Positions 6,483 to 15,276 are shown, counted from the stretch's first letter. The stretch is 18,522 nucleotides of DNA from Bacilli bacterium (GCA_016302065.1 JAEDOI010000018.1:1-18522); one strand, 5' to 3'. Notes: generated by a model from the letters alone, not told the origin. A program made the numbers and translations.

Positions 6483-6556
6483 TTAAACATAAAACGAATG
6501 TTTAAAAATATTCTAGGTTTTTTTCTGATTTGTTTAGAAAACGACTTAGAATATTT
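6483..6556 (+). repeat. Two further inverted repeats in the malE-malF spacer
   Basis: TTAAACAT (6483-6490) and ATGTTTAA (6498-6505) are perfect arms with a 7-nt loop. Directly after it, AAATATTCTA (6506-6515) is the exact complement of TAGAATATTT (6547-6556), a 10-bp stem with a 31-nt loop containing a run of seven T residues (6518-6524). With the hairpin at 6436-6465 they fill most of the 165-nt spacer before the malF ribosome site at 6572-6576. The 31-nt loop includes no gene. Role is unknown; post-transcriptional control of malF is one option. Confidence 0.5.
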
Positions 6557-6583
6557 GCATTTAAAACTATTGGAGGAAAACAA

Positions 6584-9487
6584 ATGGAACAGGAAGATAA
6601 AAGCATTAATACTAATGCTAATTCTAATGTATTCACCAGAAAAGTTCGCCTTCTCAGTAAACCAAGATATTTCTTTGGTAATGTTGGATCTGCATTATTA
6701 AAAGCTCTTCTTTGGATATGTGATTTAATTTTGTCAATGATTTTATCAATATGGCATTTTGTCAAATTGATTGGTATTTATTGTTATAAAGGTGTAATTA
6801 TTGCCTATAAGTTTATTAAAAGAAAATGTCACCAATTTTTATATAACGATTGGAGTGGTAGACTTTCTTTTGTATTGTTTGGTGTTTCAAGCTTAGCTCA
6901 TGGACAAATAGTTAATGGCATTTTATATTTAGTTTTTGAGATCGGTTATATAGCCTTATTTGTTCTTTATGGTGTACCGTCTATTGGTATGTTAAAAACA
7001 TTAGGTACTATTGCAAATAGTGGTACTGGTGGAGATGGTGAATTTGGACAAGCTGGTGGTGGACATAACTCAATTTTAATTCTTATATATGGATTATTAT
7101 GGGTTTTATCAATTATTGTGTTTATTTACATTTGGCTTAGAAGTATAAATAGTGGTTATAATAACTATAGAATTCAAAATTTTAAGAAATTTGATAATGT
7201 TATTAATAAAAATAAAGAATTTTCTACAAAGCTAGATAATGATGTAACTCTTGCTTATAGTGAAAATATCAAAAAAGATGTATTTAAGAAACTACATAAA
7301 GAAGAAATTGATAATTTTTTAGGTACACTTGAATCTACTTTTGAGATTGAATATTCAAAATATTTGATTGATAACACAATCTCTGAAGCATATTTACATT
7401 GTAAAGAAATTAAGAAACAACAATTAGTTATTGAAAAATTAAATAATAAAAAAGATAAATTAATTGAAAAGTGCAATGTTGATTTAGAACAATTTTTAGC
7501 AAAACAAGATATAAAATTAAGCTCTAAAACAGCTAAATTAACTTCTAAATATTCTTCAAGCGAGATGACTGAGAAAGATATTAATGAAGCCATTGAACCT
7601 GAAATTATTGACTTCAAGGAGATTCAAGATGGACAACTTGAATCTTTCAAAGGCAAACAAAGTTCTAAATTAAATAAAATCACTAACAAAATTAAGAAAG
7701 AAAATCATAAATTAAGTGAGATTAACAAAACTTATTCTCCTTATGCTTTTACTTCTGAAACTATTAATAATTCAAAATTTGGTAAATTTAATGTTTATCA
7801 TATTAAAGTTGCAAATTATGAAACTTGGAAGCGTTTCTTAAGTAATTACGAGACCTTTGTTGATGTTTTTTCTTCAAACATTGGTCATAGTAGTGATAAA
7901 AATGCTGAAAATGCTAATGAAAAAATTTTAATTAAGGAAAGAACTTTAGAAAAAGTTGCTGAAATTAATGCAAAATATGATGCATTTGAAGTTAAAAGAG
8001 CTGAAATTAATTCTAAAATTAAAGAATTAAAAGAAGCTCATAATGAAAAAGTAAAAGAACTTAAATCTAATAAAGATTTGGAAATGAGTCAAATTTATAC
8101 TTTATTAGAAGAGGAAGAAGTAAGTTATATTCATGAAAATACTATTTTAATGAATTCTTTAAACGAATTCCCTAGTGTTAAAAATGCTAAGGCAATGAGA
8201 AAAGAAGAAATTAAAGAAGTAACTCATGCTGCAAAAAGAGATATCAAGTATTTAAAAACTAATTATTCAGAATATGAATATTGTTTACAAACCTTAAGAG
8301 ATTATATGATGATTAATTATAAATTCACCTTCAAAGAAGCTAGTGAATTTATTAATTATATGGGATTAAAAATTGGTAAAGATGGTGAAATTGTTTTAAA
8401 GAATGGTATTGATGTTGCTAAAGAAAAATTAAGTAAAATTGAAGAAGAAGAACAAATATATTTAGAATCTCATGAGGATAAATATGAAGGTAAGTCAAAA
8501 ACATTTGTTCAACAAATTAAATCCTTATTTAATGAGAAATTTAATATTACAATTCTTGCCTTACCATTAACTGGAATATGTTTATTTACTATCGTTCCAT
8601 TAATATTCTCTGTTCTTGTTGCCTTTACAAATTTTGAAAAAGGACACATTCCACCAACAGACTTATTTACTTGGAATGGACTTACAAACTTTATTAATTT
8701 ATTTAATGCTGATCCAGAAAGCGACTTAGCAATTCTTCCAATAGCTATTGGAAAAACTGTTGTTTGGACATTATGCTGGGCATTAATTGCTACATTCTCT
8801 AATTATATTTTAGGTATTATAGTCGCCTTAATGATTAATAAGCAAGGCATTAAATTAAAGAAATTATGGAGAACAGTATTTGTTCTTACAATTGCAATTC
8901 CTCAATTTATTTCACTTATGAGTATTGGTATTTTATTAAAAGATACTGGTGCCTTAGGAACTTTATGGTTTAACATATTTGGTTCAAAGTTAGGATTTGC
9001 AGAAAATAGTGATAACAATGCAATTTTATCAAAGATTATTATTATTCTTGTTAATATTTGGGTTGGTATTCCTTATACAATTCTTTCTACTACTGGTATT
9101 TTACTTAATATTCCAAAAGATTTATATGAATCAGCAAAAGTTGATGGAGCTGGTACTGTAACTCAATTTGTTAAGATTACAATGCCTTATATTTTATTCG
9201 TTACTGGTCCATATTTAATTACACAATTTATTGGAAATATTAATAACTTCAACGTTATTTACTTCTTAACTGGTGGTGGTCCTGCTTATCCAGGAAGTGC
9301 ACTTGCTGGTCTTGGCTACACTGACCTTTTAATTACATTCTTATATAAATTGGTAACAAACCAATCCAATCCTCAATATGGTATTGCTAGTGCTGTTGGT
9401 ATCGTTATATTTATAATTTGTTCGTTTATATCCATTGTTATGTATAACAAGTCTGGATCTGTTAAAGAGGAGGATCAATTCCAATAA
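6584..9487 (+). CDS. malF: MalF-type maltodextrin permease with a giant coiled-coil insertion
   Basis: I start at ATG 6584 because GGAGG (6572-6576) lies 7 nt upstream; the longer open frame from 6530 lacks a ribosome site. The product has 967 residues. Residues 38-77 are two hydrophobic segments. Residues 92-187 form an N-terminal membrane domain (SFVLFGVSSLAHGQIVNGIL, a Gly-rich outside loop at 146-161, then ILILIYGLLWVLSIIVFIYI) of a kind seen in several Gram-positive MalF proteins. Residues about 200-650 are hydrophilic, Lys/Glu-rich, largely helical-looking and without cysteine clusters or membrane segments. Residues 655-955 are the permease core with six or so helices and the EAA loop (ESAKVDGAGTVTQFVKITMP, 849-868) that docks MalK. 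The Arg/Lys-rich flank after residue 184 suggests the insertion is cytoplasmic. Usual MalF lengths are roughly 290-520 residues. No frameshift is seen, and codon use is like the neighbours. Substrate is inferred from the operon. Confidence 0.93.
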   Translation: MEQEDKSINTNANSNVFTRKVRLLSKPRYFFGNVGSALLKALLWICDLILSMILSIWHFVKLIGIYCYKGVIIAYKFIKRKCHQFLYNDWSGRLSFVLFGVSSLAHGQIVNGILYLVFEIGYIALFVLYGVPSIGMLKTLGTIANSGTGGDGEFGQAGGGHNSILILIYGLLWVLSIIVFIYIWLRSINSGYNNYRIQNFKKFDNVINKNKEFSTKLDNDVTLAYSENIKKDVFKKLHKEEIDNFLGTLESTFEIEYSKYLIDNTISEAYLHCKEIKKQQLVIEKLNNKKDKLIEKCNVDLEQFLAKQDIKLSSKTAKLTSKYSSSEMTEKDINEAIEPEIIDFKEIQDGQLESFKGKQSSKLNKITNKIKKENHKLSEINKTYSPYAFTSETINNSKFGKFNVYHIKVANYETWKRFLSNYETFVDVFSSNIGHSSDKNAENANEKILIKERTLEKVAEINAKYDAFEVKRAEINSKIKELKEAHNEKVKELKSNKDLEMSQIYTLLEEEEVSYIHENTILMNSLNEFPSVKNAKAMRKEEIKEVTHAAKRDIKYLKTNYSEYEYCLQTLRDYMMINYKFTFKEASEFINYMGLKIGKDGEIVLKNGIDVAKEKLSKIEEEEQIYLESHEDKYEGKSKTFVQQIKSLFNEKFNITILALPLTGICLFTIVPLIFSVLVAFTNFEKGHIPPTDLFTWNGLTNFINLFNADPESDLAILPIAIGKTVVWTLCWALIATFSNYILGIIVALMINKQGIKLKKLWRTVFVLTIAIPQFISLMSIGILLKDTGALGTLWFNIFGSKLGFAENSDNNAILSKIIIILVNIWVGIPYTILSTTGILLNIPKDLYESAKVDGAGTVTQFVKITMPYILFVTGPYLITQFIGNINNFNVIYFLTGGGPAYPGSALAGLGYTDLLITFLYKLVTNQSNPQYGIASAVGIVIFIICSFISIVMYNKSGSVKEEDQFQ

Positions 9488-9488
9488 T

Positions 9489-10376
9489 ATGAAAAGTTTA
9501 AAAGCAGGACGTATTATATCAAACGTCGTAATTTATATTATTTTAATCATAATGTCTATATTATGGGTTTTGCCTATCGTATGGCTTGTTCTTCAATCCT
9601 TCTCAGGCGATGGATTAGCTTCTAGATCAAGACTTATTCCAAAAACATTTACATTCAGCAATTACATCAACTTACTTACTGGAAGTTCAAGTAGTGATGC
9701 TGTAGTTCATGCTCTTGATGGAAAATTTCCAATTTGGATTTTAAACACATTAATTGTTTCTGTTCTTGTCTGTTTAATTTCTACTGTTTTTGTCCTTGGA
9801 ACTGCATATGCACTTTCAAGATTTAGATTTAAAGGCAGAACGATGTTAATGAAATTGAATCTTGTTATTGGTATGTTCCCTGGATTCCTTTCTATGATTA
9901 TCATGTATTGGGTCATGAAAGAAATATTCCATCTTCAAGGTTCATATTGGTCACTTGTTATTATTTATAGTGCCGGTGCTGGTGGTGGATATTACATCTC
10001 TAAAGGTTTCTTCGATACAATTTCAAAGTCTATCGATGAAGCTGCTATGATAGATGGAGCTACTAAATCTCAAATTTTCTGGCAAATAATTTTACCACTT
10101 GCAAAACCAATCGTTGTTTATACAATCCTTACGTCATTTATGGGTCCTTGGGGAGAATATGTAACTTCTAGTTATATTGTTGGTCTTCAAAACATTGATA
10201 ACTGGACGGTTGCAATTGGACTTTACAAGATGATGTCTGATTATCAATATTCAATTACATATTACACTCAATTTGCAGCTGGAGGTGTATGTGTTGCTAT
10301 TCCAATTACCGCTTTATTCCTTGGTTTACAAAAATATTATGTTAGCGGTGTTACAGGAGGCGCAGTTAAAGGTTAA
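9489..10376 (+). CDS. malG: MalG-type maltodextrin permease
   Basis: A 295-residue inner-membrane permease subunit, normal length for MalG, with about six hydrophobic segments (10-36, 83-108, 123-145, 152-170, 205-225, 262-280). The MalK-docking EAA loop is IDEAAMIDGATKSQIFWQII (182-201) followed by LPLAKP. The C-terminus GVTGGAVKG is the characteristic ending of MalG proteins. It pairs with MalF to form the channel. The start is ATG 9489, one nt after the malF stop, with GAGGAGGA (9467-9474) inside the end of malF at a rather long 14-nt spacing, which suggests translational coupling. The open frame extends back to 9435 within malF, but that is not needed. Confidence 0.95.
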   Translation: MKSLKAGRIISNVVIYIILIIMSILWVLPIVWLVLQSFSGDGLASRSRLIPKTFTFSNYINLLTGSSSSDAVVHALDGKFPIWILNTLIVSVLVCLISTVFVLGTAYALSRFRFKGRTMLMKLNLVIGMFPGFLSMIIMYWVMKEIFHLQGSYWSLVIIYSAGAGGGYYISKGFFDTISKSIDEAAMIDGATKSQIFWQIILPLAKPIVVYTILTSFMGPWGEYVTSSYIVGLQNIDNWTVAIGLYKMMSDYQYSITYYTQFAAGGVCVAIPITALFLGLQKYYVSGVTGGAVKG

Positions 10377-10380
10377 AAAT

Positions 10381-12030
10381 ATGAAGAAGAATTTATTAAA
10401 ATATACTTTAATAATTGCTTCTTTCATCGTTTCAAGTTGCTCACCATCATCTCCATCTTGTGATCCTGATTTTGAAGATTGCACTTCATTAATCAGTGTA
10501 AAGATGGATGATGATAAAAATAAGAATTATGTTATGGACCCTTCTTCGACAAACGAGAAGGGTTCTGTCAATTATGAGATATTTATCAGATCATTTTATG
10601 ATTCTGATGGCGATGGAATTGGCGATTTTAATGGAGTTAAAGAAAAATTACCTTATTTAAAGGAACTAGGTGTTAAAGATATTTGGTTAATGCCTTTTAA
10701 TAAAACTAATTCTTATCATGGATATGATGTCGTATCTTATTATGATGTTAATCCAGATTATGGTTCCATTGATGATCTTATTGCATTAGTTAATGAAGCA
10801 AAAAAATATAATATTGGAATTGTAATGGATTTAGTTTTAAATCATTCAAGTAAATTTAATCCATGGTTTAATGAATCATATAATGATTATTATAACGGAG
10901 TTAGTGGAGAATTTAGCAAAGCTGATTGGTATGTTTGGAGTTTTGATGCATTAGGTGGATATCATAAATATAGAGATTTATATTATGAAGGAGATTTTGA
11001 TTCATCAATGCCAGATTTCAATCTTTCCTCACCTTCTTTAAGAGATGAAATTAAAAAAATAGTCAAATATTGGATTGATTTAGGAATTAAAGGATTTAGA
11101 TTAGATGCTGTTTTATATTATTACTACAATAGCCATGAATCTAATATTACTTTCTTAAAATGGCTAAACGATTATATTAAAAGTATTAACGAAGATGTTT
11201 ATTTAGTTGGTGAATGTTGGACTGATAATCAATCGGTTAATGAATATTATACTTCTGGTGCTGAATCTTTCTTTGATTTTGGAAGTTCTATTAAAGGAAA
11301 TGGGTATGATTCAATAATCGGAGTTGCAAAAGGAACAATTGGTACAAAAAGTTTTTCTTCTTTTATCGAAAGTAAAGAAAATGTAAGAAAAGAAAATAAT
11401 CCTAAAGGCTATTCAAGTTATTTTTTAAGTAATCATGACATGGATAGAGTAAGTAAAAATTGTTATGGAGAATATGCAAAAGCTGTTGCTTCTTGCTATC
11501 TTCTTCTTCCTGGAACACCTTATATTTATTATGGAGAAGAAATTGAAATGGTTGGTGAAAGATGTACTTCTCCTGATGATAGAAGCGATGTTAAACGTCG
11601 TTTACCTATGGTTTGGTCTAAAAATGATGCAACTGGGAAATGTAAATTTCCTGAACAATCTAGAAAAGATTTAGATAATACAAAACAAGTTGAAAACGGT
11701 GTTAATGACATGCTTAAAGTTAATTATTCTTTGATAAATCATTATAAAAAAGTTATAAATGTTAGAAATAAATATCCTTTTATTAAACATTCTTATTATA
11801 AAGATTTATCTACTTCAATTAATAGTAATGAAAGAGTATTAGCTTATGAATTAAGCTTAAACGATGAACGTATCGTTGTAGTTCAAAATTTTAATTCTGT
11901 AAATGTTGAAATTGATGTTTCTAACGTAGCAAATACTATTTTAGATTCTATTAATACTGCTAAAAAAGTACCAACAATTAAAGATGGAAAACTTAAAATT
12001 GGTGCATTTTCTACAGTAATTCTTAATTAA
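10381..12030 (+). CDS. Surface lipoprotein alpha-amylase (GH13, probably GH13_36-like)
   Basis: A 549-residue secreted lipoprotein with lipobox IVSSC (C20) and a Ser/Pro/acidic linker. The GH13 barrel begins NYEIFIRSFYDSDGDGIGDF, which includes a DxDxDG calcium-binding loop (74-79). Conserved regions are DLVLNHSS (150-157), GFRLDAV (238-244) with nucleophile D242, LVGECW (275-280) with acid/base E278, and FLSNHDMDR (348-356) with D353. The fifth region reads MPDFN (210-214), close to the MPDLN that marks GH13 subfamily 36, enzymes between oligo-1,6-glucosidase and neopullulanase/amylase. A beta-sandwich domain C fills the end. It should cleave alpha-1,4 bonds of starch or maltodextrin outside the cell. 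ATG 10381 follows the malG stop by 4 nt; AAAGG (10368-10372) is the nearest ribosome site. Exact specificity (amylase, neopullulanase, CGTase-like) is not decided by sequence. Confidence 0.93.
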   Translation: MKKNLLKYTLIIASFIVSSCSPSSPSCDPDFEDCTSLISVKMDDDKNKNYVMDPSSTNEKGSVNYEIFIRSFYDSDGDGIGDFNGVKEKLPYLKELGVKDIWLMPFNKTNSYHGYDVVSYYDVNPDYGSIDDLIALVNEAKKYNIGIVMDLVLNHSSKFNPWFNESYNDYYNGVSGEFSKADWYVWSFDALGGYHKYRDLYYEGDFDSSMPDFNLSSPSLRDEIKKIVKYWIDLGIKGFRLDAVLYYYYNSHESNITFLKWLNDYIKSINEDVYLVGECWTDNQSVNEYYTSGAESFFDFGSSIKGNGYDSIIGVAKGTIGTKSFSSFIESKENVRKENNPKGYSSYFLSNHDMDRVSKNCYGEYAKAVASCYLLLPGTPYIYYGEEIEMVGERCTSPDDRSDVKRRLPMVWSKNDATGKCKFPEQSRKDLDNTKQVENGVNDMLKVNYSLINHYKKVINVRNKYPFIKHSYYKDLSTSINSNERVLAYELSLNDERIVVVQNFNSVNVEIDVSNVANTILDSINTAKKVPTIKDGKLKIGAFSTVILN

Positions 12031-12040
12031 GGAGAAAATT

Positions 12041-14665
12041 ATGAAAAAAAGTTTAAAATTTTTATCTCTTATTGGTGTAAGTGCTTTATTATTTGCTTGT
12101 AATAATACAAATAATGAAGGTGATGATCCAACTAAGCCTATTGTTCCAAAAGAAGAAGGTGTTTTAAATATTAATTATTTAAGAGATGACAATAATTATT
12201 CTTCATGGGCTCTTTGGGTTTGGGCTGATGGAAAAGATGGAAACGAATTTGAATTTACATTAACTGGAGATTATGGAGCAATTTGCCAAATAGATTTATC
12301 AGATGAATATTTTAAAGATTGTCTAGATGGAGATTTTGGAGTAATTGTTAAATCTAAAGGTAGTTGGGATAAAAAAGATGTCGAAGAAGATAGATTTTTT
12401 AATCTTAGTAGTATGACAAAAGAAGATGGATATTACAATATGTATCTTGTCACTGGAGATAATAATATATATTTTGATTCTTCATTAGTTACTTTAGAAA
12501 GAATTTCTTCAGCAATATTAACGACAGATTTAAAATTTAAAGTTGTTTGCTCTAGACCAGTAAAAGAGTATTCAATTTTAGAAAATAATACTGTAATCCA
12601 TAAAGAAGAAAATATAAATAAAACATTAATTAGTATTAAACTTACTGATAAGGTATTAAGTGTAAAAAATAAATATTCTGTTTCTGTAACATTTGCTGAA
12701 TCCAATAAAGTTATTGAAAAAACAATTACGACCTCAGTTCTTTATAATAGCGATGATTTTGCTAAGTCTTACAACTATGATGGAGAATTAGGTGCTATTT
12801 ACACTCCTTCTTCAACAACTTTTAGAGTATGGTCTCCTGTTGCTACTAGTATTAACCTTAATTTATATGAAAATGGAACCCCTGTAAAGATTGATAGTTC
12901 TAAAGGAAGCGATGTAGTTTACGCAACTTATGAACTTGAAGCAAAAGAAAAAGGAATTTATGAAATTACTGTTAGTGGTGATTTAAGTGGAAAATATTAC
13001 ACATATGAAGTATTTAATAATATTAATGCTCCAAGTGGTGTGGAAGTTGTTGACCCTTATGCAAAAAGTACAGGTGTAAATGGATTACGTGGTATGGTTG
13101 TTGATTTTAGTAAAACTAATCCAGAAAATTGGGAGGAAATTTCTTATCTTCCACTTGATAACAAAGAATTAACAGTATATGAAACTCACATTCAAGATAT
13201 AACTTCATCTTCTTCATGGAGTAAACAAGCAAGTGATTTAGAATATCAAAAAACTTTCTTAGGAGCATGTTTAGACAATACTTCTTATACTGAAAACAAT
13301 AAGACTGTAACGACTGGTTTTGCTCATATTAAAGAATTAGGAGTTAATGCTGTTCAATTATTACCTATTTTTGATCAAGATAATGATGAAAAAACAATGA
13401 AATTTAATTGGGGTTACAATCCATTAAATTACAATTCACTTGAAGGAAGTTACTCAACTAATCCATATGATGGTTATACTCGAATTAAAGAATTTAAAAC
13501 TCTTGTAAAAGAATATAACAAGGCTGGAATTGGAATAATTATGGATGTTGTTTATAACCATGTTTCAAATTTAACAAAATCTAACTTCAATTACTTAATG
13601 CCAAAATATTATTATAGATATAATGGTGATGCTCCAACAAATGGAAGTGGATGTGGTAATGAAACTGATTCAGAAAGATATATGTTTAGAAAATTCATGA
13701 AAGATTCAACCGAATTTTGGATGAAAGAATATAAATTATCTGGATTTAGATTCGATTTAATGGGTTTACATGATCTTACCACAATGAAAGAATTATCTAG
13801 TAATCTTAAATCTATAAACCCATATAGTACAGTTTATGGAGAACCTTGGATGGGTGGATCATCTCCTTTATCAAGTAGTGCAAGTGCTAAACAAGATAAT
13901 GCCTCAAGTTATGAAGGATATGGAGCATTTAATGATAAATTTAGAGACGCTTTAATTAGAGGTGGACTTAGTGACAAGAAAGAAAGAGGTTGGATTAACA
14001 ATAATACTAAAGTTGATCAAGGTGATGTTAATAAGATTCTTTCTGGATTGAATGGTGAATTATTTATAAATGCTGCAAACAAAGTAAGTGATCCAAACAA
14101 GAATGTAATTTATGTAACATGTCATGATAATTACACTCTTGCTGATAGAATGGAAGCTAGTGAAGTTACTTCAAAAGAGGAAATTAAGAAGATGGCAATG
14201 CTTGCTAATTCGATGGTATTTTCATCAAAAGGGACAACATTTATGTTAGCTGGAGAAGAATTCCTTAGAACAAAACAAGGTGATTCTAATTCTTATCAAT
14301 CATCCTATGAAGTCAATGAGCTTGATTATAGTTTAAAAATTAAAAATGCTGATATGTTTAATAACTATAAAAAATTAATTAACTATAAACAAACAAATGA
14401 AGTTCTTCATTCTGATAAGACAAATAGTGATAAATATATTCTTGAAGCAAGTTCATTAAATAATGGATCAACTATTGTTGTACATACAAAAGATCTTATT
14501 AACAACAAAGAGTCATTAGTTGCATTCAATAATGGTATTGAAGGTAATGAAACTGTTGATTTTAGTGGATATTCATTATATTTAGATACTTTAAATAAAG
14601 AGAATTTCACATTATCAAATGCAGTTAAATTAGAACCATATCAAACAATTATTGCTACTAAATAA
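12041..14665 (+). CDS. pulA: Surface lipoprotein type I pullulanase (CBM41-CBM48-GH13_14)
   Basis: An 874-residue lipoprotein with lipobox LLFAC (C20). Residues about 40-148 look like CBM41 (LNINYLRDDNNYSSWALWVW, then GVIVKSKGSWDKKD), the glucan-binding module common at pullulanase N-termini. A linker domain spans 150-235. CBM48 (FRVWSPVATSINLNLY, 261-276) is followed by the GH13 barrel from about 375 (ELTVYETHIQDI). The type I pullulanase marker YNWGYDP appears as FNWGYNP (455-461). Catalytic residues are D572 in GFRFDLMG, E601 in YGEPW and D696 in VTCHDN. It debranches alpha-1,6 links in pullulan, amylopectin or glycogen outside the cell and feeds the amylase and MalE. The ribosome site AAGGAGA (12029-12035) overlaps the amylase stop. 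It is the last gene of the operon. Confidence 0.95.
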   Translation: MKKSLKFLSLIGVSALLFACNNTNNEGDDPTKPIVPKEEGVLNINYLRDDNNYSSWALWVWADGKDGNEFEFTLTGDYGAICQIDLSDEYFKDCLDGDFGVIVKSKGSWDKKDVEEDRFFNLSSMTKEDGYYNMYLVTGDNNIYFDSSLVTLERISSAILTTDLKFKVVCSRPVKEYSILENNTVIHKEENINKTLISIKLTDKVLSVKNKYSVSVTFAESNKVIEKTITTSVLYNSDDFAKSYNYDGELGAIYTPSSTTFRVWSPVATSINLNLYENGTPVKIDSSKGSDVVYATYELEAKEKGIYEITVSGDLSGKYYTYEVFNNINAPSGVEVVDPYAKSTGVNGLRGMVVDFSKTNPENWEEISYLPLDNKELTVYETHIQDITSSSSWSKQASDLEYQKTFLGACLDNTSYTENNKTVTTGFAHIKELGVNAVQLLPIFDQDNDEKTMKFNWGYNPLNYNSLEGSYSTNPYDGYTRIKEFKTLVKEYNKAGIGIIMDVVYNHVSNLTKSNFNYLMPKYYYRYNGDAPTNGSGCGNETDSERYMFRKFMKDSTEFWMKEYKLSGFRFDLMGLHDLTTMKELSSNLKSINPYSTVYGEPWMGGSSPLSSSASAKQDNASSYEGYGAFNDKFRDALIRGGLSDKKERGWINNNTKVDQGDVNKILSGLNGELFINAANKVSDPNKNVIYVTCHDNYTLADRMEASEVTSKEEIKKMAMLANSMVFSSKGTTFMLAGEEFLRTKQGDSNSYQSSYEVNELDYSLKIKNADMFNNYKKLINYKQTNEVLHSDKTNSDKYILEASSLNNGSTIVVHTKDLINNKESLVAFNNGIEGNETVDFSGYSLYLDTLNKENFTLSNAVKLEPYQTIIATK

Positions 14666-14674
14666 TAACTAATA

Positions 14675-14710
14675 AAAAATGCCTATATTATTTACATTAT
14701 AGGCATTTTT
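14675..14710. terminator. Bidirectional-type terminator ending the starch operon
   Basis: A perfect 13-bp stem, AAAAATGCCTATA (14675-14687) with TATAGGCATTTTT (14698-14710), has a 10-nt loop. It ends in T's on the plus strand and, by symmetry, in T's on the minus strand. It therefore can stop both the plus-strand operon and the converging minus-strand gene that ends at 14715. Confidence 0.9.
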
Positions 14711-14714
14711 AATT

Positions 14715-15197
14715 TTAAACTTTTCGAATTATTTTATCTTGCTTATATACTAATAAATAAAAATCAATAAAAACAACATTAATTATGACTAAAATTGAAA
14801 AATTTATAAGTAAAAATTTAACACCAATAAAAGCATTATTAAATATTAATCCTAAATTAACAAAATATATAATTAATGAATAAACAAAAATTAAAATAGA
14901 TAATAGTAAAATAATATTTATTGCTACAAGGAATTTCTTATTTATATCAAAATTTTTATTATCAAAAAGAAGATAATGTATGAATTGTCCTCCTTTAAAA
15001 AAGGAACGAATAATATCATAAAGTTGGAGCAAAATAAAAATGCTTAGAATAACCAAACATAGTGAAAATATAATACATTCTTCTTTATTTTCATAACTTA
15101 ACGAAGAAATGATAGTCATTACCAATGAATAAATTGTAGCACCTAGTAATGAGGAAAGTGATAGTAAATAAAATATACGATAAATTGTTAATTTCAT
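14715..15197 (-). CDS. Uncharacterised four-helix membrane protein
   Basis: A 160-residue protein that I do not recognise. It has four strongly hydrophobic segments at about 8-31, 41-60, 90-115 and 126-150. Between the second and third is a 29-residue polar stretch (DIIRSFFKGGQFIHYLLFDN at 61-80, then NKKF). It ends in the basic tail KQDKIIRKV, which suggests a cytoplasmic C-terminus. No enzyme or transporter motif is visible. It is transcribed away from two RDD-type membrane proteins across a 79-bp spacer with a palindrome, so a shared regulation or envelope role is possible. No Shine-Dalgarno is seen; a TATAAT ends 7 nt before the ATG, which implies a leaderless mRNA. Confidence 0.8.
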   Translation of the reverse strand: MKLTIYRIFYLLSLSSLLGATIYSLVMTIISSLSYENKEECIIFSLCLVILSIFILLQLYDIIRSFFKGGQFIHYLLFDNKNFDINKKFLVAINIILLLSILIFVYSLIIYFVNLGLIFNNAFIGVKFLLINFSILVIINVVFIDFYLLVYKQDKIIRKV

Positions 15198-15204
15198 ACA
15201 TTTA

Positions 15205-15270
15205 ATTATATCTAAATTAATTAAAGAAAGACATATTTTACTATAAAATATGTCTATTATTTAATATAAT
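15205..15270. promoter_or_regulatory. Divergent promoter region with perfect palindrome
   Basis: The palindrome has 12-bp arms AGACATATTTTA (15229-15240) and TAAAATATGTCT (15244-15255) around CTA. It lies between a minus-strand TATAAT (15210-15205), 7 nt before the ATG at 15197, and a plus-strand TATAAT (15265-15270), 6 nt before the ATG at 15277. Neither direction has a good -35 or a ribosome site; the -35 positions would fall on the palindrome. This reads as a shared operator over two leaderless promoters. It lacks a downstream T-run, so it is not a normal terminator. Confidence 0.65.
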
Positions 15271-15276
15271 TATTCT

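Noticed and set aside
6498..6701. Open frames on both strands over the malE-malF spacer and malF start
   Set aside because: They have no ribosome site and overlap the well-supported malF start at 6584 and the spacer hairpins.
7255..7617. Minus-strand open frame of 120 codons
   Set aside because: Antisense to the Lys/Glu-rich insertion of malF. Reverse complements of AAA/GAA-rich codons give Ser/Phe/Leu frames with few stops; no start signals.
12041..14665. Glycogen branching enzyme or isoamylase instead of pullulanase
   Set aside because: The N-terminal CBM41, the lipoprotein signal and the FNWGYNP motif point to type I pullulanase.
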